The notes beneath the pieces are model-generated. The model ran no database searches, was not told the origin of the DNA, and worked only from the letters and a program-made list of their open reading frames with translations. Both the position numbers and the translations under genes were made by a program. DNA of 64,000 nt, taken from Coleophoma eucalyptorum (lineage: Eukaryota; Ascomycota; Leotiomycetes; Helotiales; Dermateaceae). The stretch covers positions 372,001-436,000 of the forward strand of contig JALRME010000003.1 in the NCBI GenBank assembly GCA_026120035.1, read 5' to 3'. Shown here piece after piece: positions 1 to 10,867 of this stretch. Positions within the stretch are counted from its first letter, which is position 1. The number at the start of each line of letters is the position of its first letter.

Positions 1-1609
1 TTTTCATTATCTCATTTGCCAACTCCGTCTCAAGCTCGTAAGTGGTATGTATAGCATAGCGCCGATCTTTCATCGCGATGTCCGCCCATCTGTTCAGAGT
101 TATCATGCTATTGACGATGGAAATCAGGTCTCGCCCGGCCGTCTTAATAGTATCAAGGTAGATGGATGGTTCACTTGTATTGGTCGCTGGGATTACTTCT
201 AGCAATGCCGATACTGGGTTGACGCTTTCGCGCAAGTTCCTCGACTTCAGCTCCTCGGCAAGTAATTCCACAGAACCAAGAATGCCATGAATCGGGGTTC
301 GGAGATGGTGAGAAAAGCCTCGGATGAACTTCTCCTTTGCTCTCATTGCTTCTGCTAGAAGGCGTTTGTGCCACGTCTGGGAGATCATACCCGCACAAGT
401 TTGAACAAACCAAGAATCAACATCATCAAACACCAGCCGAAAGTCCTTGGATGCCACCACGACTAATGATGGTCCCGATATGCTCTCACAGTGGGCAGCA
501 ATGACGCGTACTACCCTAGTAGATGGAAGTTCCTGGTGATTTGAATGGGTAATGAAGTCATCAATGTAGTCGATATCTTCCCACAAGCCGTCTTCGAGGT
601 CAGATGACAATATAGGATCTCGCCCTTTAATCTCGACATAGGTGGCTTTGGATGGCTGCAGGCTGATTACTGCGTTTGGATACGTCGTCCTCAATATTCT
701 GAGGATTGGCTCCTCGGGGAATATATCATCTTTTTCCCCCTGTGCCATGGAGATGAGTTCGGACATTCGGCGCCTTTCTCGCTGACGCCTTGCTCTTGCA
801 TATTGAACAATATCAGATATGACCCAGTCGGCCAGGCGAGCAAGTGTATGTTGCTGTGTTTTGGTCAGAGGCTCTTGACTCGTGCTTGAGGCTACACAGA
901 GTGAACCAAGGCCAACACATTCTCCGGATTCGTTTTGCAACCGGAGTGGTGCACCAGCGTATGCTAGAAGTCCGCCACACTCGACGTATGGTGATTTTTT
1001 AAATCTCCAGTCCTCCATCATGTTTGGCAACAGAAACACACTCTAGGACGAAGGGTTAGCAAGACTTCAACAAAGGGCCAGTAGTTCTCAACTTACACCA
1101 GGGGGTTGAGTGACTGTATGCGCGCAGAGAGTTTCACCACGCGGAAGGATGGCTAGGGGAAGCCCAATTGTTACTAAGCGGATGTAGAAATTGACATCAA
1201 GAATACCGATGACAACAAACTCCCACCCCGTAGATTCCTTGGCAAGACATGCTTTCTCCTGAAGCCCGGCAAGAAACTCGCCGCCCTCCTCGAGGATATC
1301 GCGGGTATAATACCAAAGCATAGACAACCTGAGTCTTTCGTTCTTGGCTAGGAAGGCACGCAGATAACGATTAGAGAGTCGCAAAGACCTGTTTGGAATC
1401 GATGAAGGCGCATAGGCTTCCGCCTTCGGAGGGTAGTAGGACTTTTCCACCTCTGGGGACCATGCCTCGATTGGTTTGTCGACATTGTCCGGATCATAAA
1501 TAGGCCCAACAGTCTGCGGTGGAGCGGGCGGGATTTCGTGTTTTGATGACAGGACAGCCGCGTCCGCTTTTGGGAAGAATGATATCCGTTGCCTACTACC
1601 GGAGGCCAT
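1..1609 (-). CDS. GAF-domain sensor histidine kinase (3' part cut by window edge)
   Basis: This is the N-terminal part of a fungal, probably hybrid, histidine kinase that would sense a signal and start a His-Asp phosphorelay. Exon 1 is 1097-1609 (ATG at 1609); a 54-bp intron (1043-1096, GTAAGT..CTAG) joins it in phase 0 to exon 2, which stays open to base 1. About 518 residues are visible. Residues about 75-250 form a GAF-like module (a stretch ending near LGSLCVASS). An H-box reading FSHHLRTPIHGILG follows, with the phospho-accepting His near residue 416 (codon at 308-310). The ATPase domain and any receiver domain lie outside the window. No membrane segment is seen before the GAF region, so a cytosolic sensor is likely. 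The family is clear; the specific fungal HK class is not assigned. Confidence 0.88.
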
Positions 1610-2099
1610 CGCTATAGTTTTATTGTGGAAGCGATGAAGTCAAGATAGGAGGAGCCATATCCTGCTTGAAGATTGCATAACAACGAGTGTAGTGAGTCGG
1701 GAAGTGTGGCAAAGTCAGAGATGTGGCGTTTGCACTAGTCTAGCGTGCTATATTGTATACAGTCATGCGCACTTTACGGTATAATTAAGTAATATCGTTG
1801 GCAGTAAGAACTAGTAATTTAGTGTTATTTGTTGTTAATGGGTTAGTTTAAATTTACGAGTTACTACCTCGAATATAAACCCTTGCACAACTCGGCCGTC
1901 GACTGAAGATCCTTGAAAGCCCTTCGGGTAACCCCCCCGGGTACTTTAACGCAGTCTTGGTTCTTTTTGCGGAACTTAAGAGAGACATGTGTCAGCGGTT
2001 CGTACTTACAGATATTCGGTAGACAAGGTATCCAAGCCTTTTATGTTGAGTGGTCTTCTGGTATCTTTTATTGCTTAGTATATTGGAGCCTGAGCTGCT
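1610..2099. other. intergenic spacer
   Basis: This is the promoter side of the histidine kinase and the 3' side of the Zn2Cys6 gene. It is AT-rich around 1735-1885. I see no gene or RNA in it. Confidence 0.6.
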
Positions 2100-3743
2100 C
2101 TATTGCTTGTGCCCGATTAATGCATCCAGCTGTATCTGGCCTTGAGGCAACAGTCTCTTCAACAAATTGGCGTCTTCAATGTCTCCAAGATCTACAAGCT
2201 CAGCCCAACCATGTGCAGCAGCCCACTTGGCCTCCTCTGAGCCCGGATCAAAACAACCGTATGCCACCTCTTGAATAAACAAAAAGCTGAATGTAATTGT
2301 AAAGCGTCGTGACTTGCCATAGCAATATTTCAGCGATCGTAGGATCTCACAGGCAAGGCTTTTGGTATCAGACGTGATGCCAAGCAGAGCCGTTCGATTT
2401 GGTATGTCTAGAGTGACATCTAGATTTGTGCCTGAAATTAAGATAGGAAACAGTTGGCAAACATCCCATATCTGTAATAACAGAATACGCATTGCGTCAT
2501 AAGTACAAACTGTAAACGCCGTCCATAGCATGTCGTATTCTAAAATAGTAGGAAAGAGTGGCTCGCTGGTTTCCTGACATAGAGGCACTTCCGTAGCAGC
2601 TTGGGCATGCTCCGCCTCCCACTGGCACCACCAGGTATTTAGCTCTTCGAGAGAGGTAGCAATCTGTGCTCTAAGCCGCGGATACTCAAGCTTCCAGCCC
2701 ATCTCACTGCTATTGTATGTCTTGATTTGAGCCAGGTATTCAGCAATGTCTGCCCCAATATCGACCAGATAATCTATAGCCGATTTTGATGATGGTTCAT
2801 CTTCCCAAGGCACCGTTTTCCAAATCGAACTACGAAAAAACGTGCTCTGACTAGACATTATTGCCTTTGCAACCTGTATAAAGTCAGATTTTAGATGGAT
2901 TTTTCTAGGTGAATAATTTGTTACTAGCGTAATACGGTGCTCAAGAAATATGCTTTGCCTTGCATGGGACTTCTGCACCCATGGACCCGCCCACTGCAAA
3001 AGCCCACCAAGCCCATCGGCGTGCAACATCCAACCTCTCTCTGTCTTTGATATAAGTATCTATCCTCGTTAGTACCTTCCTACGATTGAATAAATGTGTA
3101 GTGTTACCTCATATATGTACATAGCAGTTATAGACGCCAGCGTACTATTAGTATACCGATTATTGCGATTTGAGAGTTGACTATAGAGCTCGAACAAAGC
3201 TTGGCTATAAAATCCAAATGCGTTCATTATCACATCATAGCACCCATGAGCTTGTCCATAAACAATTGCAGCCAAGGCATCCCATGACTTAAGGCGCTGC
3301 TTCTGAGGAGTGTTGATCAGCTCGGGGATCCACTCTATGGGCAAACCACATGGAGATTCTGTAGCGGAGTCTAATGGACACGGGTGTTCTCCTTCAAAAA
3401 ACTTAGATACCAGATAAGATATAAATATATCGTCCTTGAATGCTGTCAAAGGTAGCGTATTTGGTAAGAAAGGATCAGAATTAAAGGATCGAGACCGGCG
3501 AATTCGACTCGAATGAAAAGCCAAGCAAGAACTCCTTGTTATTGTTGAGAATTCGTGAGATTGTGCACAAGAGACTGCTGTGTGGCGTTGGATACGAGGC
3601 TTCTCATCCACAAATCTTAGTCGTAGTGTGAAGCCGGTGCATTCAACACTGGCGTTACGGCACCGAGTGCACCTTGGCCGTGTTTCATCACATTTGACCT
3701 TCCTTCTTTTACAGGTTCCGCATCCTTTACTCAGCGTCCCCAT
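2100..3743 (-). CDS. Zn2Cys6 binuclear-cluster transcription factor
   Basis: This is a nuclear DNA-binding regulator of the Gal4-type fungal family. Exons are 3108-3743, 2925-3059 and 2100-2873, giving 514 residues; both introns (3060-3107, with a perfect TACTAAC branch point, and 2874-2924) are in phase 0. The Zn2Cys6 knuckle lies at residues 8-35 with spacing C-x2-C-x6-C-x6-C-x2-C-x6-C and the basic KRRKVK stretch inside it. The rest resembles the Fungal_trans_2-type regulatory region, ending in DALIGHKQ. The second intron is 51 bp and contains no in-frame stop, so retention would add 17 residues. Targets cannot be read from the sequence; proximity to the histidine kinase is not evidence of a link. 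Confidence 0.88.
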
Positions 3744-6700
3744 AGCATGGATCGTCGACAGGGCGCAACAAGAAGAGTTAGCGGCTTAGGAATCAAAGAT
3801 GGAATGCAGCATGAAGAATGACATAGGTAAATAGCAAACTGCAGGATAGATATACTACAAACATACCTATATACAGTATGAATACTTCACCCTAAAACTA
3901 CTTTAGTATGCAGAACAGCCATTCAACAAGACAATAAATTCTGTTGCATAGTTAATAAATTAAATTTAAGCTTGAATTTTAATCCTTACTTTTGAGATAC
4001 TAGGTAGCTATATCTTTTTATAACCCATTTTCTTAGCATTTAAAAAGAGAGAGATGTTTATGAATATGAGACCGTATAAGCAATACATAAGTAGTATATA
4101 ACTTATAAATATTCTATAACTCATATTGATTAACAAATCGAATAGGATTTTGACTTAGATCTTGCTAGACCTAAGTTTAAGCCAGATATAGAACGGCACT
4201 TAACATATACATATGTATATATAAAAGTCTACAAAAACCTAGTTCGAATCGGTCTTCAACACGATTCAAGTCTTCTAAGTGGGTCGACGGATTTACGGAG
4301 GCTCTAGGGATTTTCTTACACAAAATACGTATGTCACTCAAATGTCACTCGATTAGACGTCTAGAATAAGTAACTGCTATACTTCTGTACAATAGATACC
4401 TACTCTAAGGACGAAGAAACTTCTACCCTGTTTCCTCGGCTACACTACTCCAACCCCCACACCTTTGATCCAGGTCTTTGTTATATAAGGTATACTATAA
4501 TCTCAACCCCAAGGAGATCTACCACCTTGGTTACATTCACCATCGCAGGTGTACTAGTAGTTTGCACAATATGTAGTTTGCACAATAAATCTTGGAATTT
4601 TCGCCTAGTGACGTTTCTGTCGTGGCAAACATCTGAGCTAGAAAGATGACTGGAGAAGTAGTGGTAGAGCCTCCATTCTCTCTACACATACCGATTGGAA
4701 TTTTGGTGTGCAAGCTGCTTGGCCAATATAAACACCAGTTGTGGCAGATGTGAGAGTCACGAAGGCCGAACAGTTATATTTGAAATTCGATCCGTAATAC
4801 ATGTTGGTGACATGCGAGTCAATTATACTTGTACTCCATGCATATGGTTGAGCATTAGCAATCGTTGTACAGGCAGGCTATTCAGGAGTTGAACCTACTT
4901 GGATAACAGAAGGCTTAGTTACGGTGCTCGCTCGTTCTAGAGAATTCTATCTCCATATAACGGGGTGAGGTACACTGTCTGTTACTATAAGATATAGCTG
5001 CCCTGTCAACTAGCTCCAAGCTCCTTTTATCTATGCTGTTGTTGCTGGCCTAGAATTGAGGTCGATCTATGGCTAGCGACGGCTTTACTTCAAGTTAGGC
5101 TGCGCACCAAAACCAGAAAAACCAGACCACCCATAAAAATAGACCAGACCAGTACGTGGTTTTTCAAAATTTCCAACCCAGAAACCAGACCACTGGTTAA
5201 CCATTGGGACAAAAAACAACTGGTTTTTGGCCTTAAACCAGTGGTTCAGGTAGAACCCACTGATTTCTTAACCAGCCTATATAACCATTACGTAATTTTA
5301 TACTATAGAGGGGGAGAAGTCCATAAAAAAGAGAGTGGGGGTTTCCTTGCTTAATTTTAACTTTAGGATCTAACTTTCTATTTCGACTCTAGAATCTAAC
5401 TCTTGACTTTTCGACTTTAGAATCTAACTCTTGATTTTTCTAAAATCAAAATTAAGAGTTAGAGTCTAAAGTTGAAACTGATAGTCAAAAGCTAAGAGAT
5501 ACCCCACCCCCCCCCCCTTTGAGACCCCTATAAACTAAACGAAACCCCTATATTAAGCGAAAAACCAGTGGTTAAACCAGTGGTTAACCGGTCGGTGGTT
5601 TTTCGGATTTTCAAAAAACCAGCCCATATGGGTAGAAACTAATAGGTGGTTTAAAAATTGAAAAACCAGCCCATAGGTACCTAGTGCGCAGCCTAGTTAA
5701 AGGTTAAGGTCTACCCTGATTTTCTTTCCCTAATATGAGGTTACGTCTCGTAATTATAGTATTATTCAAGATGGACCTCTGAGAGTACAAGTATTAGTAC
5801 TTATACTATAGAGGAATAAAACCGTCACTAGCATCTCTTAGAGTACATAAGTACCTAAATTTTAGGTGATAATAAACCCCTTTGAGAGTTATATATATTA
5901 TTAATCAGCTATAACCTCTTTTCTATATTAAGACCTGGAACTACGATTAACTCTTCACTTATATATACTTAAGTATACCATAGAATACTATATAGCTGCC
6001 ATTGATCAAACCTGTGTCTTTACAGAATTAGGATTAGAGTTTAGGACCTACTTCTGAAGCAGGGTCTAGCTCTCTATCTAATATGAATTTCATGCCTAGG
6101 TAGCAAGCGTAGGACTAACTAAGATTGGGGCTTTGTAACGACGTTAAAGGAACTAACGTTGTTTATATGGTCGAGGAAAACGCTTTACTACTAGTATTAT
6201 AAGCGTCAAGAAATTGTGGTGTAAAAGGAAAGAGGAGTCGATATAGATTACCTTACCTTATAAATTAGGCTTATATGTAAGATATATTAGTAGCGATACA
6301 AGATAAAAGGGGGATCGTATGTGCTAGGACAATCGCTACATGTCTGTTGGCCTTACAATTATTCATATACCTTAGTAGTACAAGGAATGTAGAGCGCCTA
6401 TACTACCTTATTTTACCGCTATAGTATATCGGATTTAATATTATACTAAACCTAAGTTACTTTCTATTGAAGAAAATCCTAGATATTTTCTCAAACCTAG
6501 CTTAAGCCTAACTAAGATACTATATAGCGTAGAAAACTCCAAGTACCGTTATGACCTAGTTTTAGGCTTAGGCTAGATTTGAACTCGACTTTAAGCTAGC
6601 TTAGATTATAGCTTTAAAATACTATTCGACCTCCGTAGTAATACAGATATAGGGCTTGCATCCGAGTGTAACCACGGGAACAAACAAGTGTTATAGCGAT

Positions 6701-8432
6701 ATTCCAAATGTATGCACATATAGGTGGCGTAGCGATATACCAATATATGCAAATGGTATAACAATGTTACCTCACGTGCAGGTGGTATATCGATGTTTCA
6801 ACAAAAATATTAGCTTTAAAATATTATAAATAAATGTTATAAAATTACTAATACTGTACTTATATACTATACCATATAACTAGTAGATGCCTTACTATGT
6901 ACGTTTTTAAATCGTCTTGAAATTAAGTTAAAATCCGACTTCCAATTTTAAAATTTTAAGTCAGGAATAAATCGATCTAAGTTATATTAAGATAATTGAA
7001 ACTAAAATCGATTCTGTTTAGCTTATAGGAAGCCAATTTAAATGTACTAGATTTTTTAGAATCTAGTCCTTTAAATCGGCATTAAGCTAAAATTACACTT
7101 ACGATTCAAATTCCAATCCGAATTAATTGAGCTCGATTTAAGTTACTAATGGCGCATAAGGACATCCATGGTTCTACGTGTAGACTTCCTAGGATTATTT
7201 GACTTACTTTAAGATAAATATTTTTCTAGGCGACTTAAATTAACATATATATGCAAAACTCTATTCGAAGTATAGGGTAAGGCAGGAATATTACGACTAT
7301 CTCTTCTGTATGTATAAGGGTACTAGTACGTTTTAGTAATATAAGAAACAATGTTAACGAAAAAACAAGTAGGATAACTAGCATTGTTTAACATCTATAG
7401 CTTATCTTATTTCTTAAGAAAATAAGGTCTATTTATATAGAGGTATAAGTAACCAAGTTAGTAGATACACATAAAATATACCCTATAGCCTAGTCCTAGT
7501 TTAAGTTTATTAGTTAAAACACAAAACTCTAGTGTAAGTCTAAGCTTAAGTTTATTAGCTAAAACATAAGTACATTGCTACCACTTATTATAAAGTTTGA
7601 CTCAGTATCTATTCTAGTTTTAATACTAGCTCTAGCTAGCTGAAGCCTAGCTTGAGCTTTAAAGAAGACCGAATTATGGCCCGGCTTTTATAAGGCTTGA
7701 TCCCAACAAATGTTGTGCAGCCCTACTATGGACGGAATTGAGGATTGAATCCGACTTAGTACTTAATTCATCCCGATTTATTTCGAATTTCAACCCGACT
7801 TAGATCCGATTTAAACCCCGATCCGAATTTAACGATATATATCACGTGACTGTATAGATGGTTATAAATTATACTAAGTAAGTATTTAAGCCTTAATTTG
7901 GATTCTTTATAACCAAATTTAGCTTATATAATCTTGTAGCAGCTATACTCAATCTAATAAGCAGGTTTCTAAGTATAGAGCGTAGTCTAAGTTTATTTTT
8001 ATGTAAAATATACTACAAAACAAACCGCAAAAGTAGACGTAGGCTACCTTTAAAGCAGATTCTCGGTTTATTTAAACTATAAAATATGTATTACTATATT
8101 ATACCTATCAAACTCGAGTTGTTATGTATACCTACTGTATTAACTGACTACTTGGATATATGTTTATCGTTTTCAAGGTTCCATATGGTTACGTGGTCTG
8201 CCTTATTAAATATGAGTCGGATCTAACTCGGCTCTAAATCTAAACCAATTCGGGTTTAATACCTAAATGTGTTCAATCATCAAGTCTGTAGTAGGGATTT
8301 ATATTATTTTGGGTTGGGGTATAAAGTCTTATAAAAGCCGAGGCTTATTTTTGCGATTTCTATTCGAGGTTCCCAGTTAGAGTCGACATCCAGATTATAA
8401 TAGATACTAAGTCAAGATATATATATAGGCGG
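3744..8432. repeat. AT/TpA-rich gene-free island, RIP-like degraded repeat DNA
   Basis: About 4.7 kb without a plausible coding frame. The base composition shifts sharply to A+T, and TpA steps (tata, cta, tag) are very common. This is the look of repeat-induced point mutation acting on old transposon copies. Remnants of order survive: a 45-bp-period direct repeat (7501-7524 and 7546-7569), a degenerate repeat of an agcgatat-like unit around 6690-6800, and the inverted-repeat element at 5098-5693. No transposase or reverse-transcriptase frame can be read. A RIP index (TpA/ApT) computed against the flanks would decide. Confidence 0.6.
5098..5693. mobile_element. 596-bp MITE-like element with TA flanks and 10-bp perfect terminal inverted repeats
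   Basis: The element starts GGCTGCGCAC at 5098 and ends GTGCGCAGCC at 5693, a perfect 10-bp inverted pair. It is flanked on both sides by TA (5096-5097 and 5694-5695), as expected for a Tc1/mariner-type target duplication. Both subterminal parts carry many ACCAG / CTGGT motifs, including repeated AACCAGTGGTT units (around 5190-5280 and 5565-5590). The centre (about 5345-5490) holds imperfect inverted copies of an agaatctaactcttga-like unit that could fold. It has no coding frame, so it would be non-autonomous. It is less mutated than its surroundings, suggesting a later insertion. Family assignment is inferred from structure only. Confidence 0.6.
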
Positions 8433-9028
8433 CTATTTTACTGTACTTTTAGCTTTATAGAGCAGTTTTCCTGGTTCCCCATTAATCGGGTTTTCCCAAG
8501 CTTGGAGGTCTATCCTGTCCGGATACTCGTACCATCTATGCAATGCACCACATGGGTTCAACCGACTGGCTAGGCTAAAGCAGAAGAAAATTTGAATACA
8601 TACGTCTTTAGAATTTGTTCTACTCCCAGATTGCCATGTTGGCAGCTGTATGGGGTACTGCCATAAGACCAGTATTAGGGACACATATTCCGCTAGCCTT
8701 GAGAGAAAACGTGCACGATGATGCTGAGGAGGTATAGTAAAGCTAAGTAGCTTGAGGGAGCAAATGTTAGAGTACGAAAAGATTGACACATATTCAAAGG
8801 GGTCCCCACCGCTGAATGATAAAATGCAATATGGAGTCTATGGCAATGCAAGCCCTCTGTCAACACGCAGCAGACCTGCGAGGTGAAACCCTCCAAATAT
8901 TTGAATGCTAATGTTGCCTTCATAGAAAATGCCATCCAAGATCTCAGATAACCACTGGTGTATTCCTTGGGTTAATTGTTCAACTGTTCAGTTTTGCGGC
9001 CCAGAGCAATTCCCAGAAGAACTTAGCT
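8433..9028. other. spacer with two overlapping short minus-strand frames
   Basis: Between the AT-rich island and the D-LDH stop codon. Base composition returns to normal here. Two overlapping minus-strand frames (8433-8789 and 8693-8935) have no recognisable domain or splice link. They could be a gene relic, but I do not call them. Confidence 0.4.
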
Positions 9029-10867
9029 CTACATCGGAACATCCATGATTTTCCCAGGGTTCATAATCCAATAGGGATCAAGAGCTTGCTTGATGGATTT
9101 CATGACTCCGAGTGTATCAATGCCCACTTCCATGAGAAGCGCCTCCTTCTTTCCAATTCCAATGCCATGTTCGCCCTGTGCAAGTTAGCATATCGCGCCT
9201 AGTCAATCAGGAAGAACGAATCAAGCTTACAGTGCAGGTTCCTTCCATGTCCAGAGCTCGCTGTACCATATTCTTGACACATCGCTCGACCTTTTCTCTC
9301 TCGCCCGGGTTATTGCGATTATACATAATGCTTTCATGGAAGTTACCATCTCCAATGTGTCCGAGTACGCTTGCAAAAAGACCAAGGTCATCCATCTCTT
9401 TCTTGCTGACCTCAATGATATCAGCCAATCGAGAAAATGGCACCGCAACATCTGTGCTCCAAACCTCACCACCTTCCTTCCTGAGTGCCAGCATACTCCA
9501 AAGACTCTCTTTTCTTGCACTCCATAGCAATTTCTGCTCCTTCTGATCCTTTGCAAACTCAAACTCCCCACCCTTGTGAGCCTTTGCTATTGAGGAGACC
9601 ATAGCAATGTTCTCCTTGACGCCAGCCTTGGTTCCAGAAAACTTGAAGAAGAGAGTGGGGAGTTCCTTCCACTTCCTCGGCGCTGTAGAGCCGGATAGGT
9701 TCACCACTTTCATCTGCACTTCGTCCATAATTTCCATTGCGGCGACCTGCACGCCAGCTCTCATCACAGCTGCTGCCGCCGATGCAGCATCGCGAATGCT
9801 TGGAAAGGTAACCACCGCAACGGAATACTCTTGAGGCACAACTGCAAGCTTCAACGTTATCTCAGTCACGAGTCCTAGTGTGCCTTCAGATCCGACAAAA
9901 AGACTGTTTAAATTGTACCCAGCCGATGTTTTTCTTGGTCGACGTTTGGTCTTGATGATTGTCCCATCTGCGAGAACCACGGTGAGGTTGATGACCCAGT
10001 CTTTCATAGTTCCATATCGAACCGCATTTGTTCCCGAACAATTGGTCCCTACCATACCCCCGATTTTTGCACTGGGTCCTGGATCCACAGGAAAGAACAA
10101 TCCACTTTGACGTCTTGAAAGCTCTTCATTCAGGTCCATCCAGGATACTGATGGTTGCACGACAATATCCATGTCGCCTTCGTTTAATTGCACGATCTTA
10201 TCCATATAGGCAAAGTCTACGCTCACGCCGCCATAGGGAGCAGAGAAGTTGCCCTCCAAACTTGACCCGCCTGAAAAGGGAATGATTGGGATGCGATACT
10301 TGTTGCAGATACTAGCGATTCTCGAGACTTCGGCTGTATTTTTTGGGTAAGCAACTGCTACTGGGAGCGTTTCAATGTTGGTGGATGACCATTCTGAGTA
10401 CCCATGAGCTTTCAAATCTTCTGGGTCGGTTGAAATGGTGTCTGGGGAAGTCGTCTGGCGAATCTCAGCGATGGCCTTGGCATTTTATTGTCAGTAGTGA
10501 ATATAGCCCAAGAAGACTCGGTACTCACAATCTCCATTTCTTTCACGGTGGAAAATTTCAGACCGGCGAACTTTGTTGGGCAAGAGTAGTCCTTGTCGGT
10601 TACCGCACCAGCAGAAGTCGCTATGTAGGTTCCTGCGCTCACAATGGTGGCCAGGAGTAAGACACTACTTGTTGTCCATGGCGAAGATGAAGGGTTTGCC
10701 GTGCTAGCTATTACTCTTGGTTGGGTTGATGCTCTGGAACTGGTCCACCTACATGCTGAATGGGACGAGGGAGAGGGGACTGAGGTCAAAGATGGTGCTC
10801 TGGCGTTGCTCCTTGAAGCGATTCTCGCCTTCACAAACCACTGAACGGAAGCCTTGCGGACCGACAT
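9029..10867 (-). CDS. DLD1: D-lactate dehydrogenase (cytochrome), FAD-dependent, mitochondrial
   Basis: Oxidises D-lactate to pyruvate and passes electrons to cytochrome c at the mitochondrial inner membrane. Exons are 10529-10867, 9231-10475 and 9029-9175, giving 576 residues, close to the usual size; both introns (10476-10528, 9176-9230) are in phase 0. The Ser/Arg-rich N-terminus looks like a mitochondrial presequence, followed by one hydrophobic segment (SSVLLLATIVSAGTYIA). The FAD_binding_4 signature PFSGGSSLEGN lies at about residue 182 and VGSEGTLGLVTEITLKL further on. The C-terminal FAD-linked oxidase domain ends with the GEHGIG motif, split from its preceding GTCT by the last intron. 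Closely related glycolate/2-hydroxyglutarate dehydrogenases share the fold, so substrate identity is by family resemblance. Confidence 0.93.

Noticed and set aside
4235..4262. B-box-like AGTTCGAATC, possible tRNA
   Set aside because: No A box, cloverleaf or acceptor pairing at the right distance; it lies in AT-rich repeat DNA.
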